Assembly (NCBI RefSeq): GCF_014356525.2 | Contig: NC_052504.1 | Coordinates: 66,249,114 to 66,313,113 of the forward strand | Direction of reading: 5' to 3' | From: Nilaparvata lugens | Lineage: Eukaryota; Arthropoda; Insecta; Hemiptera; Delphacidae | DNA: 64,000 nucleotides | In this document: one piece after another, positions 33,492 through 45,330 of the stretch | How positions within the stretch are numbered: the first letter of the stretch is position 1 | How the letters are laid out: each line of letters opens with the position of its first letter | Translations under genes and position numbers: made by a program | Notes under the pieces: model-generated | Told to the model about the DNA's origin: nothing | What the model saw: the letters and a program-made list of their open reading frames with translations, nothing else | The model's database searches: none

Positions 33492-35957
33492 TTTTTTGTA
33501 TTACCTTTGTTTAACACCTCGACCATTTATCGGTCTCTGAGACCGGTACCAAAATTTTGCATTGCTTTATTAATATTAATACATCTGACTTTCTATATGG
33601 CTCCTCCCACTCAGTAGCTGTTCAATGAATATCTGAGAATGAGAACAATAATTACTAGTCGTTTCAGGGTGATTAGAAGAGTCATTCCGAACACAGCCTC
33701 AGTTTATTGCTTATGCTACAGTCCATTATACCGGATGTTATGGTTAGTGTTTCATCAATCCCATTATTCCCGGTCTGTGATACCGGAGGATTCGCTTTAT
33801 GCAACTTTTTTTAATGGCTCATCATAGAGACCTCCGTATCAGTGATGCGGATTTCAGTGTACTGAATGGATCAAGACAAATTAGTTTTCAGATTTTTAGA
33901 GTTCATATTACTCTCAAATTGATTTTGTTTTTTAGTAAGAGCTAGGTAATAGAACCTTTTCTTGTTACAAATATTTCGTTTTTCCTTGAATTACGACTTG
34001 TATTCAACTTTACTCTTCATTTGCTATGACATATTGAGTGAGCACTTGCTATATTGAAACTATATGTACTTGTAAATAGGTTGTTATCCATAAAATTATT
34101 TAGGCTATATTACTTGAGTTCACTCTCAATTTTGAATTATTAATTATAATATAGGTGATAAAGAAAGTGTTCCTTGAGATATGTTTCTTGTTATCCTAAC
34201 ATTTCTCTGAACAAGTTATGCATGGAAAAATATAAGAATCTATGAGATTACAAAAAACTAATGTTTTACGATGAAATTAAACCCCTGGTCTGAGAGAACG
34301 GGTGAAACGGTTTGTGGTTGGAAGAAGCATGATATGGTTAAAGTGTTAATTCAAACTTTTATTAAAATATTATTATTATTAATATATTTCGCATATTTAG
34401 CAAATATATTTAGCAAAATTTTCAGAGTTTTGCTATATCGCTTGTATTTCAATAACCGTTCAAGATATTCAACCGTTTCTAGACGAAAATATTTTTAAAA
34501 TCTTCGTCTACAATTTTTGTTCTATAAAATTTTCCTCTAAAATGCATATGTTTCGAGTTATAATCTTCAAAAGCCCAAAAAACCTTTTTTTATAAATTTC
34601 TTTTTGTGCAAGAGATAGGCCTACAGAGAAATCTTGATCCTATGAAATTTAGAGTGTTTTTTCAACTTTGGAACGATATATCTTCATGTGCTGTACGTCA
34701 AAAAATGAGTTCTCCAGCGCCCTTCAAAGAAAACCCTGCATGATTTCTGGTGCGTTTTTCCATACGCATGAGGTAACAAGCTAGAATTATAGAATCGATT
34801 TTTTCATGACTACTTTAAGATAGAAACTTGCAAATCGTCTCAATCTCTTCGTTACAACAAGACGAATAAGAATATTGATGATGGAAACAAAGAAAATATT
34901 CGACATCATTGAAAAATACAAGATGGCGGTCATTATTGACAGACATTTTTATATCGCTTGCTATCCAGTTATTGTGAAAGATATCGGATTGGTTTTACCA
35001 CCAAAGTGTTCAGAATTAGCCAAACAATGATGTTCGAGAGAATTATCTCATTTCGATCACTTTTTGCATTATTTATTCAACTTCAAAAACTTGTGTCATA
35101 CATTTTTTGTGGACAATATTACACTTTCCAACCTGTATATGTAATTCGTTATTTTTGTTAATTAATTAAAAACATATTTTCAAATCAAATCAAATTTTAT
35201 TCACCAATTAACAACAGTTTTACATGAAAATGAATAAATAATTTGTAGTTAAATAATTGGCGTGGCTAGAAGAAGAAATCTACAATTTGAATTTACATTT
35301 CATTATAAAAATTAATAGGTAGTATAAATACTCATTCTCATTATTTGTTTTTATTATTCAAGAATCAAAACATTAATAATAATGTCAACATATTGACATT
35401 TAAAAGTATAAAAAGGTATGAACTCAATCTTCCCCATTAAAACATAATTTAACATAATCTTGTAGGTTATTTAGGTAATTAATGAGTTATTTTTAGTAAA
35501 TTGAAAAGCTTTTTAAAAATTGATATTTTCAGAAAATTTTTGTTTCATTCAATCAACAATACAATGAAGAATTTATCTTCCAAATCTCATGGATTTATCT
35601 CTTACCATATTTGAAATGTTCTGTTCCAAAAATTTTAACTTTAGGCGCTCATATCTCAAAAAGTAATGATCGGAAAAATGTTTTTCTGAGAAAACTTTTC
35701 CATTTTGATAGCTTGATGATATACAAATCGAAAAACTTTAAAAAATATCACCAGTAAAAAGTTTAATTTCAACCTTTGCACAGTCTTAATCGAGCGCAAA
35801 CCGTTCATGAATCGCTGTCATGTGTACAAGGCTGGCAAATCGAGCGATTTGCCAACCGAGCATAAATCGCTGTCATGTGAAGCTCATACGCTGGAATGCA
35901 CTCCGAGAGAAACAAACTAGTTTGTTCCTCTGGTATACACTACTCTACGCTACGCTC
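33492..35957. other. No gene recognised
   Basis: AT-rich single-copy-looking DNA. The short open frames at 33639, 34271 and 34958 have no recognised content and no splice or promoter support. A minus-oriented LINE-like tail is at 35180-35203. Confidence 0.5.
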
Positions 35958-36160
35958 CAATACGCTCACTACCTCCATAAACAAAGCCGTAGTGCATTCG
36001 TGTGGCGTCAGCACAGCTAGGGCTCCAACACCAATAAAAATTCGTTGATTTCAGCTGATCTATATCAGCTAGAGTTTTTATTAGTCTAGGAGCCCTACCT
36101 GTGCTGACGTCACACGAACGCACTACGGCTTTGTTCACGGAGGTAGTGATATGCTACCCA
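35958..36160. mobile_element. Foldback element, about 60-90-bp arms
   Basis: ctacctccataaacaaagccgtagtgcattcgtgtggcgtcagcacagctagggctcc (35970-36027) pairs with ggagccctacctgtgctgacgtcacacgaacgcactacggctttgttcacggaggtag (36089-36147). The two frames read here on opposite strands arise from the palindrome and are not genes. Confidence 0.8.
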
Positions 36161-36230
36161 GTATGTTCAACCACCAATCAACACTGCATGTAGAAAGAAA
36201 CACACTGACAGTGTAGTGTAGTGTAGAGTA

Positions 36231-36560
36231 CCTTAGACCAGTCATAGAATAGACACGCCCCATACTGAAAGTCGATGAAGCCAATATCTACTGCCATATC
36301 GCCCCATCATGACGTCGGCATTGTATAGAAAACTTTTCTGTGGAGTTTGTTTACATGTTTTCCATATCAGATTGTGTCTATTTCAGATGGAAGTAAATTA
36401 ATAAAGAACTAAAATAATATAATTGAGAACTTATAATTTATAACTTATATATTATATATTGTTGACGTCACGATGGGGCAATATGCCAGTAGGTGTTGGC
36501 TTCATCGACCTTCAGTATGAATATACAATGAGGCGTGTCTATTCTATAACTGGTCTAAGC
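36231..36560. mobile_element. MITE, CCTTAGACCAGT family, copy 1
   Basis: ccttagaccagtcatagaatagacacg at 36231 is mirrored by cgtgtctattctataactggtctaagc ending at 36560. The arms continue through 'gtcgatgaagccaatatctactgcca' / 'aggtgttggcttcatcgac'. About 330 bp, AT-rich loop. Copy 2 is at 40713-41315. Confidence 0.85.
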
Positions 36561-36605
36561 TTGAAACTAAGTCATGCATTGATAGCAGCTTCTCTTTGTC
36601 TCAGA

Positions 36606-36835
36606 GGGGCCGCAGAATTGGAAATATCTGGAACTCAAAGTATCAATGTTAAATTTCCTATGCTTGAAAACTGTTGCTGGGTGGAACTCCGAATATTTGT
36701 CAGACAGCGGAATTGGAAATATCCGGAACTCGAAATATGTTGCTAGGCGGAATTGGGAGTATCTGGAACTCAAATTATTTGTTTGTCAGATGGCGGAATT
36801 GGAAATATCTGGAACTCAAAATAACGGTGTCAAAG
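36606..36835 (+). repeat. Minisatellite array, GGAATTGGAAATATCTGGAA units
   Basis: GCGGAATTGGAAATATCTGG followed by AACTCAAAATATnnTTG recurs at about 36612, 36709, 36749 (gggagt variant) and 36796, with spacing of 40-100 bp. Protein frames across it (EISGTQ, YPELEI) are repeat artefacts. Confidence 0.7.
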
Positions 36836-37194
36836 TGGGAGTACTAGTAATGTGTTTGTGATTGAGAAATGGTTAAAGTCTGACTTATTTTCTGGAATGA
36901 TATGGACTAATTAGCTGACTTAGCATAATATTCATAGCTCATTATATATTGCTTTTGGACGGAAATATTGGACTTGAACTTTAAACAGTAAAAACAACTT
37001 GGTTGTATATTGGTTTATAAAATAATTATCATGTACATATTATGCAAGTTTTCAAAACTCTGTTATCTGTTTCAAACAAGACTGATGACTGTTGATGAAT
37101 TTATTTTAGGTTAACTATATAGAATCTTCATATTTGTTTTGCGATAAATTTGTTTCATCACACATTTACACAGTCTCGCTAATAACGATCGATA

Positions 37195-37375
37195 TTGTGA
37201 GTTCGATATATTTTCAATTCCACATACTTCCAATTCCACCAGCTGACAAGATATTTTGAGTTCCGCCGGCCTGCACGATATTCGGAGTTCCGCCTGTCAA
37301 CATATTCGAAGTTCCATATATTTTCAATTCCGGCTAGCTGCAAGATATTTTGAGTTCCAGATACTCCCAATTCAT
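37195..37375 (-). repeat. The same minisatellite in inverted orientation
   Basis: 'tattttcaattcc' and 'gatattttgagttccgcc' units at 37208, 37252, 37272, 37322 and 37345 are reverse complements of the 36606-36835 units. Array and counter-array are separated by 360 bp of AT-rich DNA. Confidence 0.7.
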
Positions 37376-37456
37376 GCGACCCGTCTCAGATACAGAGTAA
37401 CGGCCAGCAACGGTCACAGTTATCACATAGTTATTCAAAAGTATTCTTTGAGTATT

Positions 37457-37830
37457 CATAGTGAGGTCCACGTTATAATGGCGGTGCCATTGCAATGGTG
37501 TTGCTATCCTTGTGTATTATTCAACAAAGCAGATGGCGCTATCTCTTTCACGCATTGCAAGGTTGCCACAATCAGAAATGTAGAAATTCAACTAATTGAC
37601 AAAATAGGGTTAAGGGTTAGGTTTTATTCAGATTATATTTAATAATGTTTCATAAGGATAGGTTAGGTTTTTGCTTTGAAATTGCAATATGCTAGAAGGG
37701 GCTAGGGTCCAGGTAGAGTTATGTTTTTGTTGTTTCAAGGGTGAAAGGTTAGGTTAGGGGGTTAGGATTTTGCTTTGAAATCCAAAGTATTGAATGTGAA
37801 AGGGTTGGGGGTTAGGTTATTCATGCGACC
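37457..37830. repeat. MITE left end followed by TTAGG-like degenerate tracts
   Basis: tcatagtgaggtccacgttataatggcggtg at 37457 is the left end of the TATAGTGAGGTCC family (full copies at 28690 and 40073); no right end is found. From 37605 to 37820 come several GGTTAGG runs (ggttaagggttaggttt, ataggttaggttttt, aggttaggttagggggttagg, gggttgggggttaggtt) alternating with 'tttgctttgaaat' repeats. 'ttcatgcgacccgt' occurs at both 37370 and 37821. Confidence 0.5.
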
Positions 37831-39007
37831 CGTACACACTGGGTATGGTATTGGAGCTTAGTGTATACTGGAGGAACAAACTAGTTTCACAAAGTAGAAG
37901 GAATTCTTCTCTGTGCTAGTTTCTTTTCTGGGAGTGTATTCGAGCTTATAACCTCAAAGGATGATCACAATAACTCTGACTGGCGGGAGCATTTAAACAC
38001 TGTGTGGTAATCAAGTATATTGAAAATTAGTTTAATCTTTTATAAAATAAGAAATATGTTGGAAATAATATAGTATGCTCATTCATTTTCAAAATACTGA
38101 TTAGTAAATAACACTGAATAATACTGATCAAGTAGTTTCTATTATAATAAGGAATAATTTTCACTTATAATTTATCAAGTTATACTAACACTAATATTGT
38201 GAGGTATAATCTTCCTAACTTTCCCAGCATAGAATTTCTTAACACACTACAGTTTAAAAAATGTAGACATACAGAGTTATTGGGAATCATGGAAAGAGCT
38301 TAACATTGGTTCTTTTACAAGGGTAATTTGAAATAAATGAGCACATTGAAAATCTGAATAAAATATCAAATTCTACCATTTAAAGTATTAACAAACACTA
38401 AACTTATAGTGACATCTACTTATATATTTAAAACTATTAAAAGAGAAGTCTGATCTGTGAAATTTCTAATGTACCCTACCTACTCATTTATTTTATTTTT
38501 GTATAATTGATCTTCCTTCTATTTCTATTTTCCATCTTTCCATGGATTAATAAATTTATAGGTATTCATTATTGCTTGCAGACCCAGAGTATTGAACTCT
38601 CGGCAAGTATTATTCATTAATCCTAATTCATGGATTAGTCCTGATAATAGATAGCAATATATTCCAAGTTTTTGTCAAAAATTATTGTTCAGTAATTAAT
38701 TATTAGCCTACTCAAAAATTGTTAATTTATTATTTTCATCTTGTTGAGCAGTGTGAAGTTGTTATCTTCTTGCTTATAATTTGTAAATATTGTGAATTGT
38801 ATTGAAACTGAATTTGAATTTTGTTGCCTTTACGCTACACTACGCTACGCTACGCTTTCTTTTTGTTTTCGAATATGCTACGCTACTATACGTTAATAAA
38901 AAAATAAATATCTAATGGGTGATTCTCATAGAACATTATCTCATGAACTCATGAAAATCATAAAAATATGTATGTGATCAAAGCAGCTGCTACTATTGTT
39001 TTTGCAG
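37831..39007. other. No gene; CTACG microrepeat and shared repeat end
   Basis: AT-rich. Short (CTACG)n tract at 38832-38857 (ctacactacgctacgctacgct). At 38915-38953 the segment 'tctaatgggtgattctcatagaacattatctcatgaact' is shared with 54541-54579, pointing to another dispersed repeat. Confidence 0.5.
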
Positions 39008-39316
39008 ATATGAATCCAAACTGATAAGAAAGCTATTAACAGCAGGTCGGAGATGGATAAGAGCCAACAATTTGTACATCCTGATATCGAAATTCAGACA
39101 GATTGTGTTTGTAAAGTCAATTGTGATATCTATTCTACTGAATATCGTTATTTATGGGAATACTTAGGCCAAGTTGACATGGAATTCCAACACCACCAAA
39201 AAGTGGCACAGACATTAATAATCCAGTGCCTCAGCCATTGCTTGAAGCTGCCAGTTGTCCAAATATTCTAATGCGTCAAAAGTGTTTATGTATATGAAGT
39301 ACATACAGAGCTGCAG
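39008..39316 (+). other. Weak candidate exon of an unidentified gene
   Basis: A fair acceptor (ctactattgtttttgcag) and a good donor (CAGGTGAGTATT) bracket 309 bp, but no single frame is open across it. One frame gives MDKSQQFVHPDIEIQTDCVC and another PTPPKSGTDINNPVPQPLLE. Possible follow-on exons are 39480-39539 (LYMGNEVDDDERSMDLQIQ, donor CAGGTGGGTT) and one from 39863 (MSQKTRTLTKQLIQDGMFF, acceptor tgataatttcag). Could be a decayed gene or a long non-coding RNA. No family recognised. Confidence 0.2.
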
Positions 39317-40072
39317 GTGAGTATTTTACAACGAGTTTACTATCATCATAAAGTAGAAGGAACTTACTTACTCTTACTTCTCATCTGTGCTATTATATAA
39401 TGCCAGTTAAATTATAATGATCGACAATTTGCATAGTGTGTCTTTTTTTTGCTGAGGGTGATGTCCACATGAGCTCCAGGCTTGTACATGGGTAATGAGG
39501 TGGATGATGATGAGAGATCAATGGACCTACAGATTCAGGTGGGTTCCAAACCACTAGTAGAACAGTAAACAGTAGACCTAGGCTAAAACACTGTCTCCTA
39601 TAATAAAATGCTAACGTTAATTAGTAGTAGTCCATCACTATCAACTGGACAGCCTGAGTTGAAAGTTGCTTTGAGTTATTATGTTATTAAGTGCATTAAT
39701 CCGATCATAGGGTACCTTTCAATTCAGTTTACCTTTCTTTTAGCTAAATGAGCCCAATACTTTTTGTTATATAATGTTTCAAAAGTGAAAGGAAAGGTTG
39801 TGAGGTTGGGTTTTTGCTTTTAAATGGTAAAAATAATATTCAAAATGTTCTGATAATTTCAGATGTCTCAAAAAACAAGAACATTGACCAAACAGCTAAT
39901 TCAAGATGGAATGTTCTTTTATTATCATAAACTTGTTCATAATAAATTCATTCAATTCTGTTTCACTGTTTCCAGCAGCTTGTATAGCCACAAAATAGAT
40001 ACAGAATGGAAACTATCAATCAAACGCCTATCCAGCCAATGCTTTTTACATGGCACAAATACTATAGTGAAG

Positions 40073-40281
40073 TCCACGTTATAATGACAGTATTTTTTGA
40101 ACTTTGGTTTTGCTATCCTTGTCTATCATTCGACAAAGCCGGTGATACTATCCTTTTCTAGGTCCTCAACGATGACAATTATGTTTTTGACAGTGTAGAA
40201 ATATAATTAATTAATGGAGAGAATCGGCATCGCTATTCTCCTATCTTTATCCACTGCCATAATAAAGTGGACCTCACTATA
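40073..40281. mobile_element. 209-bp MITE, TATAGTGAGGTCC family
   Basis: Left tatagtgaagtccacgttataatgacag. The right end, reverse complemented, reads tatagtgaggtccactttattatggcagtgg. Same family as 28690-29554 and 37457. Confidence 0.85.
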
Positions 40282-40404
40282 GACACGTTACATGACTGCG
40301 CCATCATGTTAGAAAGTTCCAATCCTGGTATTCTGATTGGCTCGCGGTAGAGAACGAGATAAATTGATCCGGATCAGTAAAGTGATCCGAACCTCCCAAA
40401 GTGA

Positions 40405-40510
40405 TCGGTACCACGTTCCGGTTAACATTTGCGCATGCGCGGCTACCGTTATTTACATGTGCATTGGTGGTTTTTGGTCACATGTCTATGATTTCAAAGT
40501 AATCTTTCGT
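40405..40510 (+). repeat. Partial copy of the 2899-3215 MITE
   Basis: cgttccggttaacatttgcgcatgcgcggctaccgttatttacatgtgcattggtggtttttggtcacatg matches the left half of the element at about 2937-3025. The mirrored half is missing. Confidence 0.75.
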
Positions 40511-40712
40511 TTTGATCATGAATTTTGCATCCTTCCAGGATATGAAAAAATATAATAGTGGAAAAATTCAATTTTAATTGTCTTTTTCACGATTCAAAAT
40601 TATTGGGCGAAATTGTAGATTGGGTGAAAAATTAATTGGGTCTGTTGGTAGGCCCCCGTTTATTTTTTCTACAATCAGCTGTTTACCGGCTCAAATTCCA
40701 TGGATGTAAAAA

Positions 40713-41315
40713 CCTTAGACCAGTTATAGAATAGACACGTTAGGAAGTCTAGCCTCTGAAGCCAACATTCACTGCCAAATCCACCCATCTTGACGTCACA
40801 ACAGTGACGTCATGCATCATATGGAATGTTATAATGTGTTTTGAAAATAATAAGTTACAGTAGCCTACAAAACTAATTTATTGTCATGCTGCAATGAGTT
40901 CACTTACATCATAACCAAGGATAATATTACAGTTACAACTTACAATATTTATGTGTATAAATTTCAGCTTACGCATGAAAAGATATTCCACTTTTTTCCA
41001 GAAAATTTCAGTGCAATTATATGCTGCGCAGGAGATTACCATTTTCATAAATAATAATTACATAAATAAATGACAATCTGCTATGGAAAACAAGCTATGT
41101 TTAACAACAATGCATTGTTTAACAACAATGTACGGTAAGTTAAACACCACAAACACTTACACAACAAACTCAAGAAAGTTTTCTATAATTTCTATACGAT
41201 GCGTTATGTCACTGTTGTGACGTCAATATGGGTGGATTTGGCAGTAGATGTTGGCTTCATCGACTTTCAGTATGAATATACAATGGGCCGTGTCTATTCT
41301 ATAACTGGTACAAGG
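40713..41315. mobile_element. MITE, CCTTAGACCAGT family, copy 2
   Basis: ccttagaccagttatagaatagacacg at 40713 is mirrored by cgtgtctattctataactggtacaagg ending at 41315. Inner arms share 'gccaa...ccacccat..tgacgtcac'. About 600 bp, i.e. a longer interior than copy 1 at 36231. Confidence 0.85.
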
Positions 41316-42480
41316 AAAAACAGCTAAAATTGAATGACTGGTGTACACATGTACGTTTGCCTCGGGTGAGCAAACGTGTATGGGTGAACGTGTATGGGCT
41401 TGCATTCGCACGTCTGGACACTGTTCGCTGAGGCATGTGGGCGAACCGAAACCCTGTCGGTATTTTGGCGTGCTCAAAGGCGCCTCGGGCGAGCATTGAA
41501 TGTACGTGTGGACGCGATTTTGCCATACGGGTGAGGCAAAACGTAAACATTGAAGGCGTCATAACCTAATTCCAATGAATTAGGTTAATGGATGATAAAT
41601 CAAATTGTGATCCAATAACTAATTGTAAATTGTAGGATTTTTGTAATTTTGTAGGATATGTGAAATTTTAAATATTTAAATAGGAACATGCATGGAGTAT
41701 ATAATTTGTATCATGATTAACAAATTTAGAACTGCATAGTTTAAGTGAAAAAAGCTTCTCTACAGGGTTCCTACAAGAAAGTATAGCTCAAATATTATTT
41801 TACTGTGGCTATCAAATCATCTTGTGTTTGTTTCATGTTATCAATCAGAGTTATTTATTAAAATTGTAATCTTTAATATGATATTATACATTTTAGATAG
41901 CTAGGCTATCTATAGAGATTTATTCAAACTTTGAACTAGTATTCCCTTAAAGGTAAATCTTGAAGCTAATCTTTTGAAGAATCTTGTTTTGTCATGTGTA
42001 TGAGCAGAGTTAGTTTAAAATGGGCAGTAATTTAGTATTTGATTCAATTTATGGCTAATTTCCTTAAAGAAGACTGTCAATTTTGTGAGACAGTGTTAAG
42101 TGCTTTGATTAGGTCATCAAAACTTCTGGAATTATTGTAGAAATTCTCTTTCTTTGAGATTCGGAATAGATATTGGAGACCAACAGAGGCATAATGCCAA
42201 GAATCTCAAAGTTAGAGCCAATCGTTCTTGTGGAGATATTGCTTCCCTCATGATGATATCATTTGTTTAGATAACTAGTTGAATTAGATTCAGTATATTA
42301 ACAAGATAATGTTTTGACAACCTAATAAAGTTTGAATTGTCAATCTTATGTCATGTAGCAATTTATTTCCTTACTTCAACCTACAATCGTTCAACCAACC
42401 AACATCGTTTGTCAAGTTTTATTTTTGATTTTATTATATAAGTCATTGAAATAAAATGATACTGCTGCAATTTGTGATAA
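41316..42480. other. GC-rich patch then AT-rich spacer, no gene
   Basis: 41338-41560 is GC-rich with repeated 'gtgtatgggtgaacgtgtatggg', 'cgtttgcctcgggtgagcaaacgtg' and 'acgggtgaggcaaaacgt' motifs. The segments at 45340-45430 (gccgaggcatatgtggatcgcgtcc, gaggcatgtgtacatacgat) look related in inverted sense. 41560-42480 is AT-rich with nothing recognised. Confidence 0.4.
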
Positions 42481-42638
42481 CTATCTTCAATGATTGAATG
42501 ACGCCATTGTTGTCATGTTGTGGAAAATCTACATCTACCATTACTTGTTACTTGTCACTTGTATTTGTCCTCCTGACAGTCTGAAGGCTGGGGAGTCATC
42601 ATTATTTTTCACGGCAGGTGATTTCCTCCATGAGCATG

Positions 42639-43100
42639 TCATATATGTTGAAATGTATGCTCTTCAACATACTCTGATACTGCATAGTAGGGTCGGGCCA
42701 ATAGGTATGACTTCAGGCCTCTGGCAAATGCTGCCTCATCATCCATATCCTTCAGGTCACGCGGCAGTAAATTGAAAAAGTATGATCCTGCATATGTTGG
42801 TGAGCAGCTGTATTTCTTCAGTCTATGTTGTGGCAAGTCAAGATTCTTGTTGTTTCGAAGGTCATAGCAGTGTTTTTCCTGTCTTGTGGTAAGGCCTTTC
42901 CTCTTAACCAGATTTATTGTTTCGAGCAGGTACAATGAGACTACTGTGAGTATTTTACTCTCCACAAATAATGGTTTACAGTGCTCCATCATGTTTTTCT
43001 CCAATATCGTCCTCAAGGCCCACTTTTGTATTCTCAGGACTCTGTCAAGGTGTGTCTGGGATGCCGATCCCCAGGCAACAATACCGTACCTTAAATGTGA
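42639..43100 (-). pseudogene. LINE A C-terminal domain
   Basis: In the same element after the stop at 43116: RYGIVAWGSASQTHLDRVLR, ILEKNMMEHCKPLFVESK, then CYDLRNNKNLDLPQHRLKKY and SYFFNLLPRDLKDM. This is the usual C-terminal tail of jockey/CR1-type ORF2 proteins. The last 25 codons run to 42639. Confidence 0.8.
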
Positions 43101-43115
43101 GGCAAAGAGTGAGTG

Positions 43116-44444
43116 TTATGCTATGAATGATGTACTTTTCTCTGATATGTTTCTGATTCTTCGTATAACATACACGGCAGATGCTAACCTCTTGCATAAC
43201 AGCTCTATATGTTTTCTCCATATTAAGTGACAGTCAATTGTTATCCCCAGGAATCTTGTACAGTCTGTCAGCATTGAGTCATCATTTGTTTGTCTCTCAT
43301 CCGGGTTGCTTCTGACTGGAGCGAATCTGATGTGGACTGTCTTCTTCCTATTAATGGTCAACTTCAGTCTATTGCATGTATCTGTGGCCTCTTCCAGTGC
43401 TGTCTCAACAATTTTTTGTGGGTCTTGAAGCTTCTGCGATGGTATCAAGATAGTGGTATCATCGGCAAACAATATGCAGCTGTTTCTGTTGTCAATTTCC
43501 TTGGGAAAGTCATTGATGTAGACAAGGAACAGCAGTGGCCCAAGGATGGATCCCTGGGGCACACCCTGGGACACTGCTCTGAGTGAGGATTTGTAGTTTA
43601 TAAGAGCAGTTTTCTTGTGCTGCACTATTTCCACATACTGCTTTCTGTTGGTGAGGTAGTCCTCTATCCACTCCAATGCTCTTCCCTCTATTTTCAATTC
43701 TCTCAATTTCAGAGTTAGGATGTTCCAGTCTAGTGTGTCGAAGGCCTTTTGAAGATCTATAAACAGTCCCATAACAGTATTTTTCTCCTCCCAAAGTTGG
43801 TTTATATTGTCACACGATTCAGATATTGCAGTTGTAGTGCCTAGACGTTTTCTAAATCCATGCTGTTGTGCTTTTATGAGTTTCTTGCTCTCCAGATGCA
43901 GGATAAGCTGGTCATATACTGCTCGTTTGATAATTTTTGAGGTTATAGGTAGGTTTGCTATGGGCCTATAGTTCTTGTGATCCATTTTATCTCCTCCTTT
44001 GAATTTTGGAAAAATCTTAGAGATCTTAAGAGCCTGTGGGAATACAGCTTGCTTTAGGGAAGAATTTACTATTTCCAGTAGAGGCTTTGTTAGTTCTTCT
44101 TTGGAACTTTTGAATATTTTTCCAGTGATGTCATCATGCCCAGCAGAGTTGTTCGATTTTAGTTTGTCTATGAGATGGTGGAGTTGTGCTGTATTTATCA
44201 TCTGAAATTCACTCAATGCTTTGATGCCTGTCAGCTTGGCCATACGTCTTAGAGGAGGGTCAAATCCTGTTGTTGTTGCTGGCTGTGTAAAGGCTTCATT
44301 TAGGATGTTGCTAGTGAGAAAAGGATCAGTGATCTTCTGGCCCTCTATTTCCAAACAGAGGTTTTCCTGCCTGTTAAGATTACTTCTGTTCCGTTCATCA
44401 TTGATCATTTTCCATAGGGTCTTGGTTCTGTTGTCTGATTCCAT
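43116..44444 (-). pseudogene. LINE A reverse transcriptase domain
   Basis: 442 codons of non-LTR RT. NSAGHDDITGKIFK and KISKIFPKFKGGDKMDHKNY followed by RPIANLPITSKI (blocks 1-2), GFRKRLGTTTAI (block 3), VMGLFIDLQKAFDTLDWNIL (catalytic block A), SQGVPQGSILGPLLFLVYIN (B), CILFADDTTILI (C, catalytic Asp-Asp), LKLTINRKKT and TRFLGITIDCHLIWRKHI (post-catalytic). All three catalytic Asp positions are present. The stop at 43116 interrupts the frame, which continues at 43100-42639 with LRYGIVAWG, RVLRIQKWALRTIL and the SYFFNLLPRDLK-type end. Cytoplasmic/nuclear RNP enzyme for target-primed reverse transcription when intact. Confidence 0.9.
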
Positions 44445-45240
44445 GATCCTACTCTTGACATGTATCTTTTTTTGTGTTTCACATCATGGTCATATAGATT
44501 TTTTAGTTCTTTGTATTGCTGCCTATGGTCCTCTGATGCAATTGAGATGGATTTCTCTCTAGCTAGTTGCATTCTGTGTTTCAGAAGAGTAGTTTTTTCC
44601 TCCCAGAACTTGTACCCCTTTGCTGTAGTGATCTTCCTTGGTCCTCTTGGCATTGTTTCATCCATTTTCTGTCGCATTTTTGTGGCAAAAATATTGTATT
44701 TTTCATCGACAGCGTGCGTCTCAATCACTGGTGACCAGTTGGAATCCTGTAATTTTGATTTTAACTCTTGAATGTTTCCTTTTGAATAGCTTCTTGCATA
44801 CCTGTATGTCGGCAGTTCTGGGTTGTATTTGTATTTTATATTGCACAAAACAGCATGGTGGTCTGAGAAATGGCTCGGGTAGACTGTGGCTTCGACATCG
44901 ACATCTGAAAGTGACAGGTTATGATAACATCCATCAAGGATTGTGGCTGAGTTTGGAGTCACTCTGATAGGAGGCATATAATGGATTTGGCAGCCATTTC
45001 GAGTCAACATATTTTTTAGGTCTTTGAAGTTCTGCTCAGATGTCTTGTGAGTGTCAATGTTTGTGTCACCCAGGATCACTATTTTGTGATGCTTTGCTGA
45101 GAAATTATGCAACAGGCCTCCAAGTTTAGTGAGGAATTCCTTTATATTACCTGGGTCAGGTGATCTATAGGTTCCAATCAAAATCAGGGTTTGTCTTCTT
45201 TGTTTGAATATTTAAGCCCACTGTTTCAAATTCTTTTTCA
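44405..45240 (-). pseudogene. LINE A endonuclease domain (partial) and linker
   Basis: GTYRSPDPGNIKEFLTKLGG, then IVILGDTNIDTHK (the GD.N catalytic motif of APE-type endonucleases), MPPIRVTPNSATILD and VYPSHFSDHHAVL (the SDH motif). The part before GTYRSP is in another frame (EFETVGLNIQTKK, about 45240-45190) and the domain start is missing. After the endonuclease comes the basic linker leading to the RT. Confidence 0.85.
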
Positions 45241-45330
45241 GTTGGTTCGTATGGCTCTTCCAGCTTTATTTCTGTTGTGTTGGATACCATGTCTTCGTGT
45301 CGTCTGCAAATCAGATAGCTTTTTGAATGC

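Larger units (their letters stand above)
42480..45330 (-). mobile_element. LINE A: 5'-truncated non-LTR retrotransposon
   Basis: Minus strand, ordered endonuclease (45240-44640), linker, reverse transcriptase (44444-43116), C-terminal region (43100-42639), 3' UTR to about 42480. ORF1 and the N-terminus of the endonuclease are absent, so truncation occurred inside the endonuclease near 45240-45330. Frame breaks near 45181, one stop at 43116 and a frame change near 44420 make it inactive. No clear poly(A) is visible at the left end. Jockey/CR1-type by motif style. Confidence 0.85.

Noticed and set aside
35820..36138. Opposed open frames around the 35958-36160 palindrome
   Set aside because: The frames mirror each other because the DNA is an inverted repeat.
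36459..36861. Frames with EISGTQ/YPELEI repeats
   Set aside because: They are explained by the minisatellite units; no start or splice evidence.
41223..41562. Minus-strand frames in the GC-rich patch
   Set aside because: No recognised content. They overlap the right arm of the CCTTAGACCAGT MITE and the repeated gtgtatggg motifs.
43290..44967. Plus-strand frames opposite LINE A
   Set aside because: Antisense shadows of the RT and endonuclease, which show all expected motifs on the minus strand.
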